From Armatimonadota bacterium (GTDB lineage Bacteria; Sysuimicrobiota; Sysuimicrobiia; Sysuimicrobiales; Kaftiobacteriaceae): a stretch of 59,361 nucleotides of DNA. The notes beneath the pieces were generated by a model. That model did no database searches. It saw only the letters and a program-made list of their open reading frames with translations, and was not told the DNA's origin. Each line of letters begins with the position of its first letter. Position 1 is the first letter of the stretch. The DNA lies in contig JAVHLZ010000014.1 in the NCBI GenBank assembly GCA_031081675.1, forward strand, positions 1 through 59,361, given 5' to 3'. The position numbers and the translations under genes were made by a program. Positions 8,737 to 17,761 of the stretch are shown here, piece after piece.

Positions 8737-9794
8737 GGTCTATCCTCCCCCGGCAGCAGGTACACACCCGCCGGCCTCATCCGCAGGACCACCGACGTCC
8801 CCGGCGGCAGCAGGCCCCGCTCGGACAGCGGCTCGACCGCCGTCACCTCGCCCAGGAGGGTCTCGACCAGGTACTCCAGCGTCATGCCCATGAAGAACCC
8901 CGCCCGCACCCGGCCGGGCAGGCCCTCCCCGTCGGTGGCGATGGCGACCGCTTCCGGGCGGACCATCACTGTGACCGCCCCGGACGGTGCGCCCTCCTGC
9001 CGGAAGGCGAAGCGGTACGGCCCCAGGGTCACCTGGCCGTCGTGGTAGTGGCCGGGCAGGAGGTTGGCCTCTCCGATGAAGTCGGCCACAAAGCGGCTGG
9101 CCGGCCGCCGGTACAGCTCCTCGGGCGTGCCCACCTGCTCCACCTTTCCCTGGTTCATCACCACCACCACGTCCGACAGGGCCAGGGCCTCGGCCTGGTC
9201 GTGGGTGACATAGATGGTGGTGATGCCCAGCCGCCGCTGCAGGTCGCGGATCTCCGCCCGCACCCGCTTGCGCAGCTTGGCGTCCAGGTTAGACAGCGGC
9301 TCGTCGAACAGCAGCACGCGGGGCTGCATCACCAGGGCCCGGGCCACCGCCACCCGCTGCTGCTGGCCGCCGGACAGCTGGGCCGGGTAGCGGTCTTCCA
9401 GCCCTGGCAGTCCCACCAGGGCCATCGCCTCCGCCACCCGCCGGCGGATCTCGGACTCGGGCAGGCGCCGTACCCGCAGGCCGTAGGCGACGTTCTCGAA
9501 GACCGTGAGGTGCGGGAACAGGGCGTAGGCCTGGAAGACCAGGGTCACTCCCCGGCTGGCCGCCGGCAGCGGGGTGACGTCCTCCTCGCCGATGTACACG
9601 CGCCCCGCGGTGGGCTTCTCCAGCCCCGCGATGATCCGCAGGGTGGTGGTCTTCCCGCACCCCGACGGGCCCAGGAGCGTGACCAGACGCCCCGGCGGGA
9701 TGTCCAGGGTCACCCGGTCCACCGCCACCACCGGGCCGAATGTCTTGGTCACCCCGTCCAGGCGGACGCGGACGGCCTGGTCTGTGGCTGTCAC
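8733..9794 (-). CDS. ABC importer ATPase, FbpC/PotA/AfuC type
   Basis: ATPase of 353 aa with Walker A GPSGCGKT, Q-loop FQAYALFPH, signature LSGGQQQRVAVARAL, Walker B VLLFDEP, D-loop SNLDAKLR and switch His in VTHDQAEA. A C-terminal TOBE-like domain follows (VMVRPEAVAI). It partners the fused permease (10 bp away) and the binding protein of the same operon. In place of an iron transporter, an AfuABC-like phosphosugar importer fits the surrounding catabolic genes better. It is translationally coupled to the downstream aldolase gene. Confidence 0.9.
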   Translation of the reverse strand: MTATDQAVRVRLDGVTKTFGPVVAVDRVTLDIPPGRLVTLLGPSGCGKTTTLRIIAGLEKPTAGRVYIGEEDVTPLPAASRGVTLVFQAYALFPHLTVFENVAYGLRVRRLPESEIRRRVAEAMALVGLPGLEDRYPAQLSGGQQQRVAVARALVMQPRVLLFDEPLSNLDAKLRKRVRAEIRDLQRRLGITTIYVTHDQAEALALSDVVVVMNQGKVEQVGTPEELYRRPASRFVADFIGEANLLPGHYHDGQVTLGPYRFAFRQEGAPSGAVTVMVRPEAVAIATDGEGLPGRVRAGFFMGMTLEYLVETLLGEVTAVEPLSERGLLPPGTSVVLRMRPAGVYLLPGEDRP

Positions 9795-9804
9795 GGCATC
9801 TCCC

Positions 9805-12033
9805 TCACAGGGTCGGCACCACCCCCACGTGGCGCGCGCCCAGCCGCTGGGTCGCCAGGTACAGGGCCACGATGACGGCCGCCATGAAGACCACCAGCAC
9901 CCACGACAGGGCGGCGGCCAGGCCCACGGTGCCGTAGTTCACGTAGGAGAGAATCTGGGTGGTGGCCAGGTTGGTGCGCGGCGTGATCAGGAAGATGACC
10001 TGGCTGATGGCGGTCATCGCCCGGACGAAGCTGAACACCGCGCCCGCCAGCAGGGCCGGCCACACCAGCGGCACCACCACCCGTCGGAGGGTGGTCGCCG
10101 CGCCGGCCGCCAGGACGGTGGAGGCTTCTTCCAGGGACCGGTCGATCTGCAGGACCGCCGCCACCCCCGCCCGCAGCGCCACCGGCATGTTGCGGAATAC
10201 GAACGCCAGGATAATGATGAGCTCGGTGCCGGTCAGCAGCAGAGGGCCCTGGTTGAAGGCCAGGATGTAGCCGATCCCCATCACGGTGCCGGGCGTGGCG
10301 AAGGACAGCATCGACGCCACCTCCAGGGCCCGCCGGCCCACAAACGCATAGCGGGTCACGAGATAGCCGATCCCGAACCCGACCGCCGTGGAGGGGACGG
10401 CGGCGATCGCCGCCAGCACCGCGGACGTGCGGAACACCGCCCACCCGGTGGGCGACAGTCCCCGGTAGTGGGCGGCCGTCAGGGTATAGTCAAACCCCCA
10501 CAACTTGGTGAGGCTGCCCACGGCCACCGAGCCGTACAGCACCGCGGTCAGCAGGATCCACAGGAGGAACAGGGCGTTGCCGCCGTACTCCAGACCCGCC
10601 GGCAGGGGCCGCCGGTATCCGGCGGTGGGGCGCCCGGTCACGGTGACGTAGCCAGCCCGCCCGATCCACCGCTGCTGGAGGAAGAAGATGGCAAACGTCA
10701 TCAGGAGCAGCGTCGCGCCGAACACCGCCGCTTCGTGGGGGTTGTACCGGCCCACCAGGGAGAAGAACACCTCGGTGGCCAGGTAGGGCTTGTCGCCTCC
10801 CACCACGATGGGGTTGCCGAAGTCGGCCAGGCTCTCGATGGCCACCAGCAGGAAGGCGTTGGCCAGCCCCGGGCGCGCCAGCGGCCAGATCACCGTGCGC
10901 AGGACGTGCCAGCGGGGAGCGCCCAGGGTCTCGGCGGCCTCCTCCTGCGAGATGTCCAGCGCCCGCACCACCCCCTGCAGGACCAGGAAGGCGATGGGGG
11001 TGTAGGCCAGGATCTGGGCCAGCGCCACCCCCAGGGGGCCGAAGAACGCCGCGGTGGACAGCCCCAGCACCCGGTGCGTGATGAACCCCCGCCGCCCGAA
11101 CAGGTAGATGATGGCCAGCCCCAGGACGAACGGCGGCGTGATGATCGGCAGGATGGACACAGGTCCGAACAGCCGGCGCAGCGGCAGCCGGGATCGCTCG
11201 GCCAGCAGGGCAAACAGAAAGCCCAGCCCGGTGGAGATGGTGCTGACCACCACCGCCAGCAGGACGCTGTTGCGCACCGCCCCGAACCCCAGGTACAGCG
11301 CCGCCAGCGCCCCCACGCCCACCCCCGCCCGCAGCCCCCAGGCCAGCGCGGTCCGGCCGCCGCGGCGCAACCCTGCGGCGGCCAGGGCGGCCGCGGTGCC
11401 GGCCGCCGCGCCCACCCCGGCCGCCAGGCGTCCTTCGTGGACGGGGGTGGCGGGGTTGTTGACCATCAGGAAGATCGGCGAGCGGACCGTCTCCCGGACC
11501 ACCTCCAGGGTGAGATGTCCGCGCACCACCACGCTGGCCTGCAGCACGGCCACCAGCGGGTACACGATGAACGCCGCCACGAACCCCCACGCCCAGAGGA
11601 TCCCGACGGCGATGAACGGGTCGGCGTGGAGGTATCCCGCCGCGGACAGCGCGGCGCCGGCCAGGGCCAGGTAGCCCAGGATCGCCGCCCAGGCCGCCGG
11701 CCCCATGGGCGCACCCCGCTGCCCCACCGCGAGGGCCGTCGCGGCCAGCCCGACCGCGGCCAGGATGAGTGCCGCCCGCCCGCGGGCGGCCAGGGGCAGC
11801 GGGGCGCCGCCGGCGACTGCGGCCAGCGCCCCGGCTGCCACCGCCACGGCCACCCGCCAGTCCCGTCCCACCAGGTCCAGGCCGAGAGTCTGCGGGACGA
11901 AAACCCCCAGGTCGCGCCCCACGCGCGCCCACGGCAGGGCCAGGGCGGCCAGGGCCGCCAGCGCCCCCCACGCCGTCAGGGACGGCACGACCCGGACGGC
12001 CGGACGGGCGGGAGCGACCAGCACCTGGGCCAT
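9805..12033 (-). CDS. fused ABC permease (AfuB/FbpB type) with extra N-terminal membrane region
   Basis: Inner-membrane protein of 742 aa containing two BPD_transp_1 permease domains in one chain, as in FbpB/AfuB. The first domain spans roughly residues 270-470, with a LDISQEEAAETLGAPRWHVL EAA loop. The second spans roughly 520-730, with QIDRSLEEASTVLAAGAATTL. Compared with the 545-aa fused permease at 16056-17693 it carries about 200 additional N-terminal residues forming several predicted helices and a loop, a region not explained by the transporter family. It lies 12 bp after the binding-protein gene and 10 bp before the ATPase. The ligand is unknown. Confidence 0.88.
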   Translation of the reverse strand: MAQVLVAPARPAVRVVPSLTAWGALAALAALALPWARVGRDLGVFVPQTLGLDLVGRDWRVAVAVAAGALAAVAGGAPLPLAARGRAALILAAVGLAATALAVGQRGAPMGPAAWAAILGYLALAGAALSAAGYLHADPFIAVGILWAWGFVAAFIVYPLVAVLQASVVVRGHLTLEVVRETVRSPIFLMVNNPATPVHEGRLAAGVGAAAGTAAALAAAGLRRGGRTALAWGLRAGVGVGALAALYLGFGAVRNSVLLAVVVSTISTGLGFLFALLAERSRLPLRRLFGPVSILPIITPPFVLGLAIIYLFGRRGFITHRVLGLSTAAFFGPLGVALAQILAYTPIAFLVLQGVVRALDISQEEAAETLGAPRWHVLRTVIWPLARPGLANAFLLVAIESLADFGNPIVVGGDKPYLATEVFFSLVGRYNPHEAAVFGATLLLMTFAIFFLQQRWIGRAGYVTVTGRPTAGYRRPLPAGLEYGGNALFLLWILLTAVLYGSVAVGSLTKLWGFDYTLTAAHYRGLSPTGWAVFRTSAVLAAIAAVPSTAVGFGIGYLVTRYAFVGRRALEVASMLSFATPGTVMGIGYILAFNQGPLLLTGTELIIILAFVFRNMPVALRAGVAAVLQIDRSLEEASTVLAAGAATTLRRVVVPLVWPALLAGAVFSFVRAMTAISQVIFLITPRTNLATTQILSYVNYGTVGLAAALSWVLVVFMAAVIVALYLATQRLGARHVGVVPTL

Positions 12034-12045
12034 GGACCGCTCCCC

Positions 12046-13059
12046 CTACTTGGGCAGGGGGAAGACCTCCTTCGTCCACCGGTTGACCAGCCCGTCCCGC
12101 ACCGACGCCTTCCCGTACTTCAGGAAGTCGTACTTGATCACGTTGAACGCCTCAAACCGCGGCGCCACCGACGGAACCGGCGTCTTGGAGTTGGACGGGA
12201 TCTGGTAGGAGCCCGCCTGCGCCGCCAGAGCCTGGGCGGCGGGGGTGAGGGCCCACTCGATGAAGGTGATGCCGTGACTGCGGTTGGGCGCACCCTTGAC
12301 CAGGCTCAGCCCTCCGATCTCGTAGCCGGTGCCGTCCCGGGCTGCCCCGTAGGTGATGGGGAACCCCCGCAGCACCTGCAGGACCGCGTCGTGGACGAAC
12401 GTGACGCCCACCGCCACCTCCCCGCGCCCGGTCAGCACGCCGGGATCGGCACCTCCCCGGGTGTACTGGGCCACGTTGCGGTGGATCCGCTTGAGGAGAT
12501 CAAAGGCCTTCTCCTCCCCGAACAGCTGGACCACCGTGGCCAGCATGGTGTACCCGGTCCCGGAGGTGTTGGGGTTGGGATACGCCACCAGCCCCCGCAG
12601 CCGCGGGTCGGCCAGGTCCTCCCACCGCCGGGGCTCGGGGATGTTCTTCTCCCGCAGCAGCGAGGGATTGATGGCCCATCCCAGAATGCCGGCGTACAGC
12701 GGGATGTACTTGCCGGCCACCGCCTCCCGCAGCTCGGGCCGCAGGTCCGCCCACGCCCGGGGCCGGTAGAATTCGGTCAGCCCCTCCTCGTTGGCCACGA
12801 TGTGCGGGTCGCCGGTGCCGCCGAACCACACGTCGAACACCGGGTTGGCCCGCTCGGCCCGCAGCCGGGCCAGGGCCTCGCCGGAACTGAGGCGCACGAA
12901 CTCCAGCGCGATGCCCGTGGCCTTGGGAAATTCGGCCCGGATCAGGTCGCACCACTCCACGTTGGGACTGCACAGCACCGTCACCTTCCCCGCCGGCGCC
13001 GCGTGCCCGGCCAGCGACGCCAGCAGCACGGCCAGAACCGCCACCACGATCCGTCTCAT
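12046..13059 (-). CDS. periplasmic binding protein, FbpA/AfuA family
   Basis: Binding protein of 337 aa with a signal peptide (MRRIVVAVLAVLLASLAGHAAPA). The mature sequence has the layout of the FbpA/AfuA class: VTVLCSPNVEWCDLI, FDVWFGGTGDPHIVANEEGL, a WEDLADPRLRGLVAYPNP stretch and the EIGGLSLVKGAPN loop. I do not see the paired-Tyr iron site expected of true ferric-binding FbpA. Members of this class also bind hexose phosphates (AfuA) or phosphonates. The start at 13059 is preceded by GGAGGGG, which overlaps the end of iolO only 13 bp away. A weak 7-bp stem overlaps its stop codon (12041-12062). Confidence 0.88.
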   Translation of the reverse strand: MRRIVVAVLAVLLASLAGHAAPAGKVTVLCSPNVEWCDLIRAEFPKATGIALEFVRLSSGEALARLRAERANPVFDVWFGGTGDPHIVANEEGLTEFYRPRAWADLRPELREAVAGKYIPLYAGILGWAINPSLLREKNIPEPRRWEDLADPRLRGLVAYPNPNTSGTGYTMLATVVQLFGEEKAFDLLKRIHRNVAQYTRGGADPGVLTGRGEVAVGVTFVHDAVLQVLRGFPITYGAARDGTGYEIGGLSLVKGAPNRSHGITFIEWALTPAAQALAAQAGSYQIPSNSKTPVPSVAPRFEAFNVIKYDFLKYGKASVRDGLVNRWTKEVFPLPK

Positions 13060-13072
13060 CGTCTCCCCTCCT

Positions 13073-13888
13073 TCAGGATGGTGCGGTCGCGCGCAGGGCC
13101 CGCAGGTAGCGCACCGCCTGCGCCGCCGCCTGCTCCGGATCGGGCAGGGGCAGGATCTCCGCCGACAGAAACCCGCCGTACCCGATCTCCTCCAGCACGC
13201 CCAGGATCCTCCGGAAGTCCAGGTGCCCCCACCCCGGCGCCCGCCGGTTGCTGTCGGCCACGTGGACGTGGAACAGCCGGTCCCGGCCGTGGCGCAGGGC
13301 ATCCTCGATGGAGACCTCCTCGATGTTCATGTGGAAGGTGTCGGCCAGCACCCCCACCCGGGGCGACCTGACCCGGTCCAGGAGCTGCAGGACCTCGCCC
13401 ACCGTGGCCAGGTAGTCGGTCTCGTACCGGTTGATGGGCTCGATGGCCAGTCGCACCCCCAGCCGCTCGGCGTCGGGCAGCAGGCGCTGTAGCGCCTCCT
13501 CCAGGCGGCGGTCGGCGCTCTCCCGCCCATCCTCGATCCGCCCGCGCACCAGGCCCACGATCACCAGAGCCCCCCACCGGGCCGCCAGGTCAAGGTGCGC
13601 CCGCAGGCGCTCCACGGCCCGCCGGCGGATGTCGGGATCCCGGGCGGTGAGGCTCAGCCCGTCGGCCAGGTAGGCCTGCCCGGTGCCCAGGGCGGGGACG
13701 GTGAGGCCGGCCTGGCGCGTGCGCTCCCACAGCGCGTCGGCATCCACCGCCTGGGGGTCGCGCACTGCCAGCTCCACCCCGTCGTAGCCCAGCGCGGCTG
13801 CCCGCTCGATGGCCCGGGCCCAGTCCGCCTGCGCCGCCACGGCGGCGAACGAGGTCTCCTCGACGGAGATCACCAGGCTGATCTTCAC
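13073..13888 (-). CDS. iolO: 5-dehydro-L-gluconate epimerase (to D-tagaturonate), IolO
   Basis: TIM-barrel epimerase of 271 aa. It is colinear with Thermotoga maritima IolO (as I recall that sequence): MKISLVIS start, GVELAVRDP, LGTGQAYLADGLSLT, GALVIVGLVRGR, EPINRYETDYLAT, GVLADTFHMNIEEV, HVHVADSNRRAPGWGHLDF and AEILPLPDPEQAA. The metal-binding Glu, Asp, His and Glu are all in place. In the Thermotoga pathway it converts 5-dehydro-L-gluconate, made by IolN, to D-tagaturonate. It starts with GTG 117 bp after iolN and is followed 13 bp later by an AfuA-like binding-protein gene. Naming rests on motif-level similarity; an alignment would settle it. Confidence 0.9.
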   Translation of the reverse strand: MKISLVISVEETSFAAVAAQADWARAIERAAALGYDGVELAVRDPQAVDADALWERTRQAGLTVPALGTGQAYLADGLSLTARDPDIRRRAVERLRAHLDLAARWGALVIVGLVRGRIEDGRESADRRLEEALQRLLPDAERLGVRLAIEPINRYETDYLATVGEVLQLLDRVRSPRVGVLADTFHMNIEEVSIEDALRHGRDRLFHVHVADSNRRAPGWGHLDFRRILGVLEEIGYGGFLSAEILPLPDPEQAAAQAVRYLRALRATAPS

Positions 13889-14005
13889 GGCCTCTGCCGG
13901 CGTCGGTCATCCGGGACCCGGGACCAGCGGCTGTCGGCGGACCGGTCCCCGGATCCCCACTCCCTCATCCCAGATTCCGGATCCCCGATCCCGTTGCTCT
14001 CCTCC

Positions 14006-14971
14006 CTACGGCGGCCACCCCAGGCTGTAGATGCTCTTCCCCCCGCGGGCGGGCCCCTTGAGGATCTCCTCCAGCTCCCTCTCGTCCCGCTCGGTCAGCA
14101 GGTGCGCGGGAGGCAGCTGGCCGGGCGGGAACTTCTGCAGGATGTCGGTGACCAGCCGCTCCAGGTAGTCCAGCAGGGCCTCCACCCCCGGCAGGGCCTT
14201 CTCGGCCCGGGCCAGGGTGGGCCGGCCCACGACCCCCTCCAGATAGGCTTTCACTTCGATGGGTCCGGCGCCCACGTGGCCGTACCAGGCGATGGGCCGC
14301 CGCAGGAGGTTGCCGGCCTTGTCCACGTGCCCTTCGGGCAGGAAGCCGAACGGCGTGTTGTCCACCGCCCACTCCTGCTTCATCAGTTCCGGAAACAGGG
14401 CCAGGCACCAGCTGGTCTCCACCTCGTCGGCGTGGATGAACGGGGTCTCGTACGGTCCGCCCTCCGCCCGCAGCCGGAAGTGGTCGGGGATGGCGTGGTA
14501 CCAGTTCACGTTCACGATCAGCGCCGGCACCCGGTAGCGCTTGGCGAACTGGTGGATGGCGGTGGGGATCACGTACTCCTGGCCGTGGCCGTTGAGCAGG
14601 ATCTGCTTGCGGAACCCCATGTTCCAGAAGCCGGCGATCATGGCCCGCACGAAGGCGGTGAAGACGTCTTCGGGAATCGGCACGGTGCCCGGCATGCCGA
14701 TGTGGTGGTAGGGGTGCGAGCCGAACCACAGCGGCTCGCTGACGGTGCACCCGGTGCGCTCGGCCACGAGCTCGGCCATGCGCGTCACCAGGAAGATGTC
14801 CTCCCCCAGGGGCGCGTTGGGGCCGTGGGCTTCGGTAGATCCCAGCGGCACGATCAGCACGTCGTTGGTCTTCAGGCGTTCTTCCACATCGCGCATGGTC
14901 ATGGTCTGCAGGTAGATGCCGGTGCGTTTGTCCATGTGGCCGCCCGGCGGCGGCAGCTGCCACTTGCCCAT
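14006..14971 (-). CDS. iolN: 3-dehydro-scyllo-inosose hydrolase, IolN (creatininase family)
   Basis: Cytoplasmic metal-dependent ring-opening hydrolase of 321 aa. It belongs to the creatininase fold and matches Thermotoga IolN in detail: WQLPPPG-x-MDKRTG start, MTMRDVEERLKTNDVLIVP, GSTEAHGPNAPLGED (E47, H49, D58), HPYHHIGMPGT, LLNGHGQE, NWYHAIPDHF, FIHADEVETSW, GFLPEGHVDKAGNLL and PIAWYGHVG. The reaction opens 3-dehydro-scyllo-inosose to 5-dehydro-L-gluconate. It sits directly upstream of iolO in the same direction and 24 bp after the second AfuC-type ATPase gene. Presence with iolM and iolO in one window strongly supports the Thermotoga-type route over the Bacillus IolE/IolD route, whose genes are not seen. 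Confidence 0.93.
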   Translation of the reverse strand: MGKWQLPPPGGHMDKRTGIYLQTMTMRDVEERLKTNDVLIVPLGSTEAHGPNAPLGEDIFLVTRMAELVAERTGCTVSEPLWFGSHPYHHIGMPGTVPIPEDVFTAFVRAMIAGFWNMGFRKQILLNGHGQEYVIPTAIHQFAKRYRVPALIVNVNWYHAIPDHFRLRAEGGPYETPFIHADEVETSWCLALFPELMKQEWAVDNTPFGFLPEGHVDKAGNLLRRPIAWYGHVGAGPIEVKAYLEGVVGRPTLARAEKALPGVEALLDYLERLVTDILQKFPPGQLPPAHLLTERDERELEEILKGPARGGKSIYSLGWPP

Positions 14972-14995
14972 CGGTCGCCCTCCTCCCTGATGCGA

Positions 14996-16051
14996 TTAGG
15001 CGCTGGCGGTGTCGTCCCGGAGCACGTGCACCCGCTCCGGGGGAATCTCCAGGAACACCTCCCCTTCGTAGACCGTCTCGCCCGGCGCCGGCACGTCCAC
15101 GATCCAGGTGATCCCGCCGGCCGCCACCCAGTACCGGGCCAGGGTGCCCAGGAAGCTACTGGCGGTGATGCGGCCCGGCAGGACGGTTCCCGACGGCGGC
15201 GGCTGGCGGTGCAGGCGCAGGGCCTCGGGCCGCAGCATCACCGTCACGCGCCCCGGCGACAGTCCGTCCCCGCGCAGCCGGACCACCACGCCCGCGCAGC
15301 GGACGGCGTCGGGACCGATCACCTCCCCGTCGAGGAAGTTCGCCAGGCCCACAAAGTCGGCCACGAACCGGTGGGCGGGCCGGTGGTAGATCTCCACCGG
15401 GGTGCCCACCTGCAGGACGCGCCCCGCCTCCATGACCGCGATGCGGTCCGAGATGGCCAGGGCTTCCTCCTGGTCGTGGGTCACATACAGGACCGTCTTG
15501 CCCAGCTGGCGCTGCAGCTGGCGGATCTCCCCCCGGACCCGCACCCGCAGCTTGGCGTCCAGGTTACTCAGCGGTTCGTCCAGCAGCAGCACGTCGGGCT
15601 CCACCACCAGCGCCCGGGCCAGGGCGACCCGCTGCTGCTGGCCGCCGGACAGCTGGGAGGGAAACGCGCGCCCCAGTCCGGGGAGGCCCACCAGCTCCAG
15701 GGCGGCGGCCACCCGGGCCCGCACCTGGTCCTCGGGCACGCGGCGCATCCGCAGGCCGTAGGCCACGTTCTCGAAGACGGTCATGTGCGGGAACAGGGCG
15801 TACTCCTGGAACACCATGGCGGTCCGCCGCCGGTGGGGCGGGAGATGGGTCACCCGCTGCTCGTCGATGTACACCTCCCCCTGATCGGGCAGGTGGAACC
15901 CCGCCACGATGCGCAGGGTGGTGGTCTTGCCGCACCCGCTGGGCCCCAGCAGGGTGAAGAAGCAGCCTTCGGGGACGTCCAGGGTCACGTCGCGCACGGC
16001 CACCGTGGAGCCGAAGCGCTTGCTCACGCCCTCCAGCCGCACCCGCGCCAT
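14996..16051 (-). CDS. ABC importer ATPase, FbpC/PotA/AfuC type
   Basis: ATPase of 351 aa with Walker A GPSGCGKT, Q-loop FQEYALFPH, signature LSGGQQQRVALARAL, Walker B VLLLDEP, D-loop SNLDAKLR and switch His in VTHDQEEAL. A C-terminal TOBE-like domain contains VMLRPEALRL. It starts 4 bp after the fused permease stop, and its stop is 24 bp from iolN, so transporter and inositol enzyme are probably cotranscribed. It is clearly paralogous to the ATPase at 8733-9794. Confidence 0.9.
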   Translation of the reverse strand: MARVRLEGVSKRFGSTVAVRDVTLDVPEGCFFTLLGPSGCGKTTTLRIVAGFHLPDQGEVYIDEQRVTHLPPHRRRTAMVFQEYALFPHMTVFENVAYGLRMRRVPEDQVRARVAAALELVGLPGLGRAFPSQLSGGQQQRVALARALVVEPDVLLLDEPLSNLDAKLRVRVRGEIRQLQRQLGKTVLYVTHDQEEALAISDRIAVMEAGRVLQVGTPVEIYHRPAHRFVADFVGLANFLDGEVIGPDAVRCAGVVVRLRGDGLSPGRVTVMLRPEALRLHRQPPPSGTVLPGRITASSFLGTLARYWVAAGGITWIVDVPAPGETVYEGEVFLEIPPERVHVLRDDTASA

Positions 16052-16055
16052 CGCT

Positions 16056-17693
16056 TCACCCCACCGGCTGGCCCCGCAGCGCCCGGCCCACCGCGAGGCC
16101 GGTCAGCCCCACGGCGGCGAAGGTGACCGCCAGCAGCATGGTGGTCAGCGCCGCGGCGGCACCCCAGGTGTTGCTCTGGATCAGCCCCAGGATGACGAAG
16201 GTGGCCACCATCGTTCCCGGCGCCACCAGGAAGACCACGATGCTGACGTTGGTCACCGCCCGGATGAACGAGACGGCGAACGCCTCCACCAGCCCGCGCA
16301 GCAGCAGCGGCACGTACACGTCCAGCAGGACCCGCACGCCGCCGGCGCCGAGGTTCATGGCGGCCTCCTCGATGGCCCGCTCGATCTGCCGCAGCCGCGC
16401 CGCCGCCGCCTGATAGCCCATGGGCAGGTGCCAGAAGGCCAGCGCCAGGGCCACCAGCCAGGGCGTGCCGCCCAGGGGGGTGCGGTTGAAGGCCAGCACG
16501 AACCCCACGCCCACGAAGACGCCGGGCATCGCCCCCGGCAGGACCGCCAGGAAGTCCAGGGCGCGGCGCAGGGGGACGGCCCGGGACGTGAGGAAGGCGG
16601 CCACCACCCCCACCACGGCCGTGATGGCTCCGGCCAGGGCGCCGATCTTCAGGCTGGTCAGCAGCGTGCCGGCGCGCTCCCAGGCCAGGTGCCAGTGGTC
16701 GAACGTCAGCGACCAGTCCCGCCCCCACACGGCCGTGAACGCCCCGGCCACCACTCCCAGGTACACCAGGACCACCAGCAGGCTGACCAGGGCGCACACC
16801 GCCACCAGGGCCGCCCGCAGCGGCGCCGGCAGGGGCGGGCGGTCCAGCCGCGTGCCGCGGCCGGTCACGGTCACGTACAGCCGCCGGCTGACCCAGTACC
16901 GCTCCAGGAAGAACAGCGCCGTGGTCGGCACCAGCAGCATCGCCACCACCACCGCCGCCCCCGTCAGGTCGCCCATCCCCTCCATGCGGAACCACGCCTC
17001 GGTGGCCAGCAGCGGAAAGCCCCCGGCGATGAGGACGGCGTTGCCGAAGTCGGCCAGGACGGAGATGGCGACCACCAGCATGGCCCCGGCCACCCCGGGC
17101 CGCGCCAGGGCCAGGGTGACGCTGCGCAGCGCGGCCCACTCGTCCGCCCCCAGGTTGCGGGCCGCCTGCTCCAGGCTGGGGGCGATGGACTCCAGCACGC
17201 CGGCGATGATCAGCATGGCCAGGGGGAAGAACGCCACCGTCTGCACCAGCCACAGGCCCGGCCAGCCGAAGATGTTCACGTCCAGCCCCAGCAGGCCGCG
17301 GGTGATCAGCCCCTGGCGGCCGAACAGGAGGATGTAGGCGAAGGCCACCATGAACGGCGGGGCGAACAGCGGCAGCAGCGCCAGCGTCCGGAACAGCCGC
17401 CGCCCCGGCATATCCTCCCGGGTGACGGCGAAGGCGAAGATCAGGCCCACCCCCGTGGCGGTGGCGGTGGACAGGACCATCATGATCAGGCTGTTGCGCG
17501 CCGCCTGCAGCCAGCGCAGGCTGTGGGGAATCCCCAGGTAGTCTCTGAGGGTCGGGTAGGTGAGCACCCGCAGCGCCGGGTACAGGACGAACGCCCCCAG
17601 CGCGACGGCCGTGCCCAGCAGCATCAGCAGCAGCCCCGGGTCGGCGGCCTGTCGGCGGACCTCCTGCCAGCGCAGGACAGCCACGCACTCCAC
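16056..17693 (-). CDS. fused ABC permease, AfuB/FbpB type
   Basis: Inner-membrane protein of 545 aa with two permease halves of about six helices each. The EAA loops are APSLEQAARNLGADEWAALR in the first half and ERAIEEAAMNLGAGGVRVLL in the second. The length is normal for FbpB/AfuB permeases. The start is a GTG at 17693; a second in-frame GTG three codons later has a closer GAGGTGGAG and could be the real one. It follows the binding-protein gene after a 68-bp gap that contains a strong stem-loop. Confidence 0.88.
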   Translation of the reverse strand: MECVAVLRWQEVRRQAADPGLLLMLLGTAVALGAFVLYPALRVLTYPTLRDYLGIPHSLRWLQAARNSLIMMVLSTATATGVGLIFAFAVTREDMPGRRLFRTLALLPLFAPPFMVAFAYILLFGRQGLITRGLLGLDVNIFGWPGLWLVQTVAFFPLAMLIIAGVLESIAPSLEQAARNLGADEWAALRSVTLALARPGVAGAMLVVAISVLADFGNAVLIAGGFPLLATEAWFRMEGMGDLTGAAVVVAMLLVPTTALFFLERYWVSRRLYVTVTGRGTRLDRPPLPAPLRAALVAVCALVSLLVVLVYLGVVAGAFTAVWGRDWSLTFDHWHLAWERAGTLLTSLKIGALAGAITAVVGVVAAFLTSRAVPLRRALDFLAVLPGAMPGVFVGVGFVLAFNRTPLGGTPWLVALALAFWHLPMGYQAAAARLRQIERAIEEAAMNLGAGGVRVLLDVYVPLLLRGLVEAFAVSFIRAVTNVSIVVFLVAPGTMVATFVILGLIQSNTWGAAAALTTMLLAVTFAAVGLTGLAVGRALRGQPVG

Positions 17694-17715
17694 CTCGTCT
17701 CACACATCGGGCAAC

Positions 17716-17755
17716 GGGCGGGCCGGCGTCCCGCACAGCAGACGCCGGCCCGCCC
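17716..17755 (-). promoter_or_regulatory. intercistronic stem-loop after the binding-protein gene
   Basis: A perfect 15-bp inverted repeat (GGGCGGGCCGGCGTC and its complement) with a 10-nt loop lies 6 nt beyond the stop of the binding-protein gene. No T-run follows on the minus strand, so it is more likely an RNA-stabilising or attenuating stem than a full terminator. Confidence 0.7.
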
Positions 17756-17761
17756 GGCCCT

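Noticed and set aside
8733-13059. Ferric iron transporter FbpABC
   Set aside because: The paired-Tyr iron site is not evident and neighbours are inositol/sugar enzymes; the AfuABC-like phosphosugar reading fits better, though unproven.
9574-13371. A very long open frame on the plus strand (over 1200 codons) through the second transporter operon
   Set aside because: It mirrors the fused permease, ATPase and binding-protein genes on the other strand, is Gln/His/Arg/Gly-rich without domains, and reflects the codon bias of high-GC antisense frames.
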